Source: Podochytrium sp. JEL0797 (taxonomy: Eukaryota; Chytridiomycota; Chytridiomycetes; Chytridiales; Chytriomycetaceae). From it: DNA of 13,904 bases. The position numbers were made by a program, and so were the translations under genes. Position 1 is the first letter of the stretch, and the number at the start of each line of letters is the position of its first letter. Positions 7,883 through 13,904 of the stretch are shown in pieces. The stretch is taken from positions 1-13,904 of the forward strand of contig JADGJG010000702.1 in NCBI GenBank assembly GCA_027596195.1, read 5' to 3'. The notes below the pieces were generated by a model. That model did no database searches. It saw only the letters and a program-made list of their open reading frames with translations, and was not told the DNA's origin.

Positions 7883-10392
7883 ATGTGTGGAATCTTTGGA
7901 GCCTTTGGCTTCGATGCGCGCGACGAAGCATTCAGAGACAGAGCCATTGCCCTCTCGAAAAGGTGCCGTGATCAGCTTTCCGTTCGAACCCACTGATACC
8001 CGTCCGCTGAACTGATACCTCAACAGGATCCGTCACCGTGGACCCGACTGGAGCGGAGTCAAGCAGCACAACAACAACATCCTTTGCCACGAGCGTCTTG
8101 CCATTGTTGGCGTGGGTGCGTGTTCTGCTCCAAATCCCTATCAGCCGTTATCTAGACCCGATGAATATATCCCGAGCGAATCCCATCCCAGGCACTAACA
8201 GCACCTTGCTTTCTCTCCAGACTCTGGCGCCCAGCCACTCACCAACGCGGATGAGACTGTCATTCTCGCCGTGAACGGAGAAATCTACAACCACGTGTCC
8301 CTGCGCAAGTCCCTCAAGAAGAAGCACGTCTTCAAGACCCACTCTGACTGTGAAGTCATCTTGTACCTGGTAAGAACGGTTTCTGTTTCTTTGTGCACCT
8401 TTCTTTGGCCGTTGTTTTGACTCTTGGTTTTTTCGCCAGTACGAAGAAATGGGCACCGATTTCGTTTCCCTCCTCGACGGCATGTTCTCCTTCATTCTCT
8501 ATGATGCCAAGAAAGACAAGTACATTGCCGCCAGAGACCCGATCGGTATCACCACTTTGTACCAGGGATGGCGATACGCCGACAACTCGGTAAGGCGATA
8601 TAAAGGCCTTTCTTTTCACGCGAGCGCATTTTGTTCGGCGAATGTGAAGATTCGATATCCTGGAAGGGCTGTTCGAACTGTTCGAATCGCTGCGTTTTCG
8701 CGATTCCGAGAGACAGGCAGCTCCATACTAACGGAACTTTTCCTCCGATAGGTTTGGTTCGCATCTGAGATGAAATCTCTTCACGACGAATGCGACCGCG
8801 TCATCGCCTTCCCCCCCGGCCACTTCTACGACTCTGCGGCCGAAAAGACGACCCAATACTACAACCCCACCTGGTACAGCCACATTGCTAAGGGCATCCC
8901 CGCCGCTGACGCCCCCGCTCCTCAGCAATCTGCCAAGGAAGAATTGGAAATGTATGGAGCTCTCAGAACGACGCTCGAAATGAGTGTCAAGAAGAGACTC
9001 ATGTCGGACGTTCCATTTGGTGTCTTGTTGTCTGGAGGATTGGATTCGAGTTTGATTTCGTCGATTGCGATGCGTGTCATGTCCGAGTCTTCCAAGAGCA
9101 CGGATGACGATGATGCAAAGTGTGAGTGTTTGCGGTTTTTTCAGCTTCGAGCTGCTGTTGGCTGACTCCACGAAAAAAACGAACAGCCGCTGTTTCCCAT
9201 GCCTCTGCCTGGCCCCGTCTCCACTCCTTCTCCATCGGTCTCGAGGGTTCGCCTGACTTGGCCGCCGCACGCCGCGCCGCAGACTTTTTGAAGACGGTTC
9301 ACCACGAATACACGTTCACTGTCCAAGAAGGTCTCGACTCCATCAGCGACGTGATTTCCCACTTGGAAACCTACGATGTGACCACTGTCCGCGCTTCGAC
9401 TCCTATGTGGCTGTTGAGTCGCAAGATCAAGGCCATGGGTGTCAAGATGGTGTTGTCTGGAGAAGGTGCTGATGAGATTTACGCTGGTGAGTTATTTCGG
9501 GTCGCTTTTGTGTTTTTTTTACCGGGTTTACCAAACTGAACGTGGGTCGTGTCTTTAAAAAACAGGATACCTCTATTTCCACTCCGCCCCCGACGCCCAA
9601 TCCCTCCACCACGAATGCATCACGCGCATTCAAAACCTCCACACCTCCGACTGTCTCCGCGCCAACAAGTCCACCATGGCCTGGGGTCTCGAAGCCCGCG
9701 TGCCCTTCCTCGACAAGGCCTTCTTGGACGTGTCCATGCTTCAGATCCCTGCCGAACGGAAACTCTCCGGCGCCAAGAGCCCGTATGGACAAAAGATGGA
9801 GAAGCATGTTGTGCGAATGGCGTTCGATGTGGCCAAGATTCGTGCGCTGCAAAAGAAGGCGGGAGTCACCAAGCCCAGTGACTTGAGCAACCCTGCGTAT
9901 TTCGTGGCGGACACCGTGTTGCCGTACCTCCCTGACGAAATCCTCTGGCGCCAGAAGGAGCAGTTCTCGGACGGTGTTGGGTACAGCTGGATCGACGGGT
10001 TGAAGGACACTGCCGAGAAGGTGGTTTCGGATGTGGAGTTTGAGCGGGTCAAGAACGGATGGATTTACAAGGAGGACAGCCCCACAACGAAGGAGGGCGT
10101 GTGGTACCGCCGGTGCTTTGAAAAGTTGTTCCCGCAGCGCGCGTGTTTGGAGAGTGTCGTGAGGTGGATTCCGAGAGGAGATTGGGGATGCCCTGAGGAT
10201 CCGTCGGGGAGGGCGCAGAAGGCCCATGTGGCGGCTTATGAGAAGAAGGAAGGGGAGGAGGAGAAGGTGGTGGTGAAGGAGAATGGGGCCGAGGCTGCTG
10301 CTCCTGCGGTTGTTGCGGGGAAGAAGGGGAAGAAGAAGAACAAGGGTGGAAACGGAGGGGGGGACAAGGCTGCCAAGAAGGCCAAGGTTTGA
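7883..10392 (+). CDS. ASN1: Asparagine synthetase (glutamine-hydrolysing), seven exons
   Basis: Makes asparagine from aspartate, ATP and glutamine in the cytosol. Exons: 7883-7962, 8027-8115, 8221-8369, 8440-8589, 8752-9121, 9187-9486, 9566-10392; 1965 nt, 654 aa. Introns are 64, 105, 70, 162, 65, 79 nt, GT-AG; the fourth has a perfect TACTAAC branch site. MCGIFG gives the catalytic Cys2 of the class II glutaminase; [16 protein letters not shown] and [10 protein letters not shown] belong to that domain (to about 210). The synthetase domain has the PP-loop SGGLDSS (250-256), [19 protein letters not shown] (about 369-387), EARVPFLD (422-429) and [17 protein letters not shown] (507-523). Length exceeds the ~570 aa of yeast enzymes because of a tail from about 600: a Lys/Glu/Ala-rich segment ending in KKGKKKNK and KKAKV. 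The start is fixed by the need for Cys at position 2; a purine is at -3. Gene symbol is by family analogy. Confidence 0.96.
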
Positions 10393-10444
10393 AGGAATGG
10401 AGTTTTGGATGAGTAGGAGAGAATAGTGGTCGTGTAAAAGTTCT

Positions 10445-10450
10445 AATAAA
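10445..10450 (+). promoter_or_regulatory. Poly(A) signal of asparagine synthetase
   Basis: AATAAA 53 bp after the TGA stop, followed by a T-rich stretch; position and context are typical for a 3' end signal. Confidence 0.55.
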
Positions 10451-10620
10451 CTTTTTTCAAGTGGATCAGTCGTGTATAACAAGAAATTGGAACAAACAAA
10501 CAGCGCAGGGTGTTGAAAGTCGAGTGGCAACTAAGTTGCTGGCTGTTGATGGTGGACACTTAATTGCATTATTAATCACGGGTTAATTTTTCAACAAATT
10601 ACAAATAAAAATGATAATTG

Positions 10621-10626
10621 TTTATT
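10621..10626 (-). promoter_or_regulatory. Poly(A) signal of the minus-strand coiled-coil gene
   Basis: AATAAA on the minus strand, 31 bp beyond the stop at 10657. With the plus-strand signal at 10445 this leaves the two convergent genes ending within a very AT-rich stretch (about 10555-10680). Confidence 0.45.
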
Positions 10627-10656
10627 TTTTATGAGGTAAATATTATTTACTGCAAC

Positions 10657-13356
10657 CTAATTCAATTGAAAATTGCTCATTTTAAATTCTTGCCCTATGG
10701 TGACACAAAAGCCAAGATGACTTTTCTTCCCCCCTAGGGCAGAAAAAACCCCTCCATCAATTTTGAATTCATAATAGTAATTTCCGTGGATTCCAACTTT
10801 TGTGAACCCAGCTGTGAGACGGATTACGAAGGAGGTTTTGATACTGAAATCAGGGAAAAAGTTGTCCGGGTTCCCAAGGTGAAGCGTGTTGATGCGTCTA
10901 ATGGCTTCCATAACCTTTTTGACAGCTTCATCTGCGCCAGGTTTCCTTGATATCTTGAAGAGCAAAGCCATGTGGACAAGGTGAGGCTTCAAAGTGTCCA
11001 AGTTATTACCCCCAGTATTATCCAAAATTTTATGGAGTTCCATTCGGAGCTTGAAAATTTGTTCGTACGTATCTGAAGCGAAATTAGAAAAATAAAATGA
11101 GAAAAATCACCTTACTTTTTAGCTTGGTTTGAACAATAATATACTTTTCCAGTTTCTCTGAGAATAAATAATAATATAAACAACGGATTTTTAATATTCA
11201 CAACTTACTCTTATTATTCTTCAGTTTCTTGATCTTTTCATCATAACGTAAAGCCTTATTCTCAAGATCATTGTTGCGATTTCTCAATCCATCATTGGTT
11301 AAAAGAAGGGTTGCTATATAAAGGAAACAATTTAGGAAGTGAAAAGAAAGATTGATAAACTTACTTTCACTATCCTCCAGCTCCTTGATCTTGTCCTCCT
11401 GTCTTTCAAGACATTCAAACCCCTCCCGAACAGCATCAAAAGTCTTTCCACTTGTGACACCAATGTAAACCATGATTTCATCACGAATGTCATTTCTGAC
11501 GACCGCCAAATTGTGGCCCAGCACGTCAGGATCCTCCTTTTTGAAGCGGTTGTCAACCCAGTCCCAAACGCGTTTGAAGGAAGATAGTGGAGCTTGAGCA
11601 CTTTTGGTAGTCGTCTGAGGGGCTGGACCAACAGCAGCAGAACCAAGCTTGAGCCAAGCTCTCTTGGACGTCAGATTCTTCTTGTTCAACTTGTCCAACG
11701 TTTGGAGACACTTGTCAAACTCGGCACCGTATCGGTCCACACTCGCGCGAATCAGCTTCACAAAACTCGCAGATTCGGAAACCAAGTCGACTTGTCTCGT
11801 CGTGGCGGTCTTGCCTTGACTTGTCTTGGTGGCCTTGCTCTTGGTGAACTCGGTGAGGGTTTTTTCGGCGTTGAACAGCACCGTCATGAAGGTTTGAGAG
11901 TCGTGGACAAGCAGCTCAAAGCTCTCAAGGTACTTGGTTTTTCCAGCGATGGACTCGTTGAGTTTCTTGCCGGCGGAGCTGATGAAGCAGGACACACTGG
12001 AGGGAATCAATGGGCACAGGGAGAGGAGGAAGCCGATGCCCTGGAACGCGTAGTCCGTCACAATCTCGCGGAGAAGGGTGCCCAATTCCTCACTTCCCTT
12101 GATTCCAACCATCAGAGAAGAGAGGGTTTTCAATTGGTTGAGCTCCTGGCCAGAAGGTGCAAAGGTGGGGTCGTTTGGGTGACTCTCGGCCCAGACGCGT
12201 TGGGCGGCTGAAAGGAAGCTGGTGTCCGATTGGCCCTTACAGTGGATCATGAACGACAGGTTCTTGAGTTCGGCTTGATCTTGGGTGGTGAGGTACGGAG
12301 GAGGGTCGAGAGAAAGGATGGACCCTGCGTCACCGCCGCGGATTTCGTTGATGAGCTTACGCTCCCAAGCATTCCACTCAGTTTCCTTGGCCTTGAGAAA
12401 ATCGTCTCCAGTACCATAGGCCAGAGATTGGAGTTCATCGACAGTGAGGCGAGAGAGGCGTGGTGGATCCCTGGCAGGGAGCGCCTGGATGGAGTCGAGC
12501 CAAGCGTTCCAAGCTTTTTGCTTCTCAATGAGGTCTTGGAAGTGGACAAAGAACTGTTGAATGAACTCGGCAAAGTAGTTGTACAGGAATTTCTTCATCT
12601 TGAGGTGCTCGATGGTGATGAATTCTGTGATTGAGTTGTTGCCATTAGCTTCTAAACAACAGAGAGAGGGAGAGAGAGTGTGTGTGCGTGTGTGCGTGTG
12701 TGTGTGTGAAAGTGAATCGGCGGGGGGGGGGTGGGGGTTTACCTTTCGCACCCGCCCCAAAACCTCTCAACATCTTCTCAAAGCCCTCTTCAAGAGAATA
12801 ATTGATGGCAGCGGCCACAGGCATAATAGTAGCGGATCTCTCTGCAACGATGGGTGAAGTTGGAGAAGATCCAGAAACAGGGTCTGTGTTGGGGAGGTAA
12901 GGGGGTTGTGCGAGTAAGTGTCGGTGAAACGAGGATCCGTCAAACAAAGAAAATGGAGTACTCACCAACATCGGCTCCCGAATCGACGCGATCGCCGGAA
13001 AGAGGAGGATCGTTTGGCCCAGAGAGTGGAGCAAGGTTGCCAACGACTGCGTGGTGTCGGTGTGATTGTGTTAAACAACCACTCAATCATTGAGGAGGGG
13101 CTCAATTCAATTACCAGAAGGTGGGGCATTGGTTTCCGAATCGGTGTGAGAAGCGGAAGTAAGGGGATCTTTTGGTCCCGAGGGTGGAGCAATGCTGCCA
13201 GCGACTGTGTCGTGTGGGTTCGGTTGCGTTCGATGGAGCGGTGGACGCTTAATGACTGCAGTTTTGAGGAGAGGTGGGGGGTGAGGAGTGTGAGTGAGAT
13301 GCGAATGGATACACGAGGGCGGGAAGAGCCAACGCACCGGTGCTGGGTTCGCTCAT
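10657..13356 (-). CDS. Unknown helical/coiled-coil protein, eight exons, all introns phase 1
   Basis: Not recognised. Minus-strand exons: 13356-13338, 13204-13115, 13046-12966, 12883-12743, 12651-11365, 11313-11209, 11157-11116, 11072-10657; 2181 nt, 726 aa. Introns 133, 68, 82, 91, 51, 51, 43 nt, GT-AG, every one phase 1. The start is a six-codon first exon (MSEPST) with A at -3; this small exon is the least certain. Residues 7-100 are Pro/Ser/Asp-rich and disordered, coded partly by two duplicated exons. Residues 155-293 hold three imperfect repeats with DPP and ELxxL (172, 226, 271) and W-x-x-W elements (158-161, 203-206). Residues 311-335 are hydrophobic (GIGFLLSLCPLIPSSV), followed by long amphipathic helices to about 470. 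Residues 515-600 are coiled coil (EDKIKELED, DEKIKKLKN). The last ~130 residues look mixed helix/strand and are Gly- and aromatic-rich. A scaffold or membrane-active helical protein is possible but unproven. Confidence 0.75.
11209..11430 (-). repeat. Duplicated coiled-coil segment spanning an exon-intron junction
   Basis: The end of exon 5 plus its donor (about 11395-11358) and the end of exon 6 plus its donor (about 11239-11202) match at roughly 30 of 38 positions. The match includes AAGATCAAG and runs into AGTAAGTT of both donors. The proteins read DKIKELEDSE and EKIKKLKNNK. The two introns that follow are both 51 nt. Confidence 0.65.
12104..12520 (-). repeat. Three degenerate protein repeats (W..W / DPP / ELxxL)
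   Basis: Within residues 155-293 of the coiled-coil gene: WNAWL...DPPRL...DELQSL...FLKAKETEW; WNAWE...DPPPYL...AELKNL...FLSAAQRVW; VWAES...DPTFAP...ELNQLKTL. Spacing between DP positions is 54 and 45 residues. The similarity is visible only at protein level. Confidence 0.5.
12661..12737. repeat. (AG)n/(GT)n microsatellite and G-run in an intron
   Basis: An AG-rich block then (TG)n with CG interruptions (12661-12708), followed by G10-T-G5 (12722-12737). It lies wholly inside the fourth intron (12652-12742) of the minus-strand gene, where it forms a C-run, (CA)n and CT-rich tract. Confidence 0.9.
12966..13204 (-). repeat. Tandem exon duplication (exons 2 and 3)
   Basis: Exon 2 (13204-13115, 90 nt) and exon 3 (13046-12966, 81 nt) start alike at TCG(C/T)TGGCA and stay about 78% identical over their first ~50 nt. 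Both then share the C(C/T)GATTCGG(A/G) stretch near their ends. The intron tails before both acceptors are also similar (CACACGACACAG and CACCACGCAG). Protein: VAGSIAPPSGPKDP versus VGNLAPLSGPNDPP. Confidence 0.8.
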
Positions 13357-13606
13357 TGTCGTTCGTGAAGTGCTCTCGCAATTGGTTTTGAGTAAAATTG
13401 GGATAGCAAAAAAAAGAAATTGACCCACGCTCGAACGCGTGTTGGCAGCAATCTCCCCAAATTGACTGGGCGAAAAAAAATTGCTGATCTTCCGCCGCTG
13501 AGCGGAAGTTGCTCGTTATTGATCGCATGTTCATTCCTCCTCAGTTACTAAACATAAAAATCCTTTTTTATTGGTCCAAAAGCAAAGATAACCAAAAAAG
13601 GATGTC
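13357..13606 (-). promoter_or_regulatory. Upstream region of the coiled-coil gene
   Basis: Promoter and leader by position. It contains T-rich tracts, a short hairpin CTTCCGC-CGCTGA-GCGGAAG (13489-13508), and a CCAAT pentamer on the minus strand (13574-13570) about 214 bp before the ATG. No clear TATA box. No better ATG in phase with the gene model was seen here. Confidence 0.4.
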
Positions 13607-13634
13607 AACAAACAAACAAAAACAAAAACAACAA
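13607..13634. repeat. A/C simple repeat (AAC/AAAC)n
   Basis: Irregular AACA/AAACA/ACA units between the promoter of the coiled-coil gene and the right edge; followed by C-rich and CCA-rich low-complexity sequence to about 13760. Confidence 0.8.
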
Positions 13635-13698
13635 CGAGAGGGGCACGAAAGCCCTAAACACAAATGTCTAACCCCCCCTCCCCTCCCCCATACTACAG

Positions 13699-13904
13699 CT
13701 ACAAACCAAAAACCAAAAAAACCACCAATACTACAACACCACACCCCTCCGCCCAAACTCTCGCAGCAGCAATCACCTCCTTCAACGAACTAAATCTAAA
13801 CAACCCCTCCCCATATTCTACTTCCTCCCCGCCTAAGTCCGGTCGCCACTCGCAAACGGCCCCGCGCCCCTGCCAGCCCACGGCCCCGCGAGCGGAGTCG
13901 GGGC
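13699..13904 (-). CDS. Possible 3' end of a gene entering from the right edge
   Basis: One minus-strand frame stays open from the window edge to a TAG at 13699-13701 (about 67 codons). It reads GGEEVEYGEGLFRFSSLKEV then a helix-like AAARVWAEG and a Val/Phe-rich hydrophobic end. I recognise no family. The last 20-30 codons are low-complexity GT-rich and could instead be an intron or 3' UTR (a TTTGGTTTGTAG acceptor-like sequence lies at the stop). The GC-rich edge has an 11 bp direct repeat ACGGCCCCGCG at 13856 and 13880. Confidence 0.25.
   Translation of the reverse strand, partial: PDSARGAVGWQGRGAVCEWRPDLGGEEVEYGEGLFRFSSLKEVIAAARVWAEGCGVVVLVVFLVFGL

Noticed and set aside
9442..10530. 362-codon frame antisense to asparagine synthetase
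   Set aside because: It is the Leu/Arg-rich shadow of the conserved last exons of the synthetase.
12962..13534. 190-codon minus-strand frame with an ATG upstream of the coiled-coil gene
   Set aside because: It runs in another frame through predicted exons 2 and 3 and their introns and ignores good splice sites that give a continuous, duplicated exon pattern.
1..13904. CRISPR array, rRNA, tRNA or prophage
   Set aside because: No regularly spaced identical repeats, no RNA-gene cores, and the gene content and introns are those of a eukaryote.

Overview
The window looks like nuclear DNA of a fungus, most likely a zoosporic (chytrid-type) lineage. Protein-coding genes are interrupted by many short GT-AG introns (43 to 202 nt, mostly 44-80), several with a CTAAC-like branch site. 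Two recognisable genes are typically eukaryotic or fungal: a CSC1/OSCA-type channel with the fungal C-terminal tail motif, and a eukaryote-type asparagine synthetase. The chytrid assignment is an inference from gene structure and composition, not a proven placement.

Layout from left to right. (1) 93-1088, plus strand: the 3' four exons of a casein kinase I gene; its 5' part lies outside the window. (2) 1089-3044: about 1.95 kb with no gene I can support, holding a degenerate ~75-90 bp pyrimidine-rich tandem repeat (2455-2735) and two CACGTG boxes. (3) 6726-3045, minus strand: an eight-exon CSC1/OSCA/TMEM63-family membrane protein, modelled in full at 1102 aa. (4) 6930-7604, plus strand: an intronless 224-aa protein that shares a 203 bp divergent promoter with the channel gene. 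It has an N-terminal Cys/His cluster and a C-terminal E-H...N...N-x-x-K pattern that fits a divergent HNH nuclease. (5) 7883-10392, plus strand: a seven-exon glutamine-hydrolysing asparagine synthetase, modelled in full at 654 aa. (6) 13356-10657, minus strand and convergent with the synthetase: an eight-exon gene (726 aa) for an unrecognised, largely helical protein. All seven of its introns are phase 1, one exon is tandemly duplicated near the N-terminus and a coiled-coil segment is duplicated near the C-terminus. (7) 13560-13904: low-complexity sequence and a possible gene end running in from the right edge.

The genes do not form one pathway; this is a compact fungal gene neighbourhood with mixed functions. 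The asparagine synthetase promoter carries an 18 bp inverted repeat around a bZIP-like core, which fits the known amino-acid control of this enzyme in other fungi. The two most interesting objects are the HNH-like zinc protein (6930-7604) and the modular phase-1 gene (10657-13356). Exon models for the four larger genes were assembled by hand from splice sites, reading phase and family sequence conservation. Every modelled CDS closes in frame.
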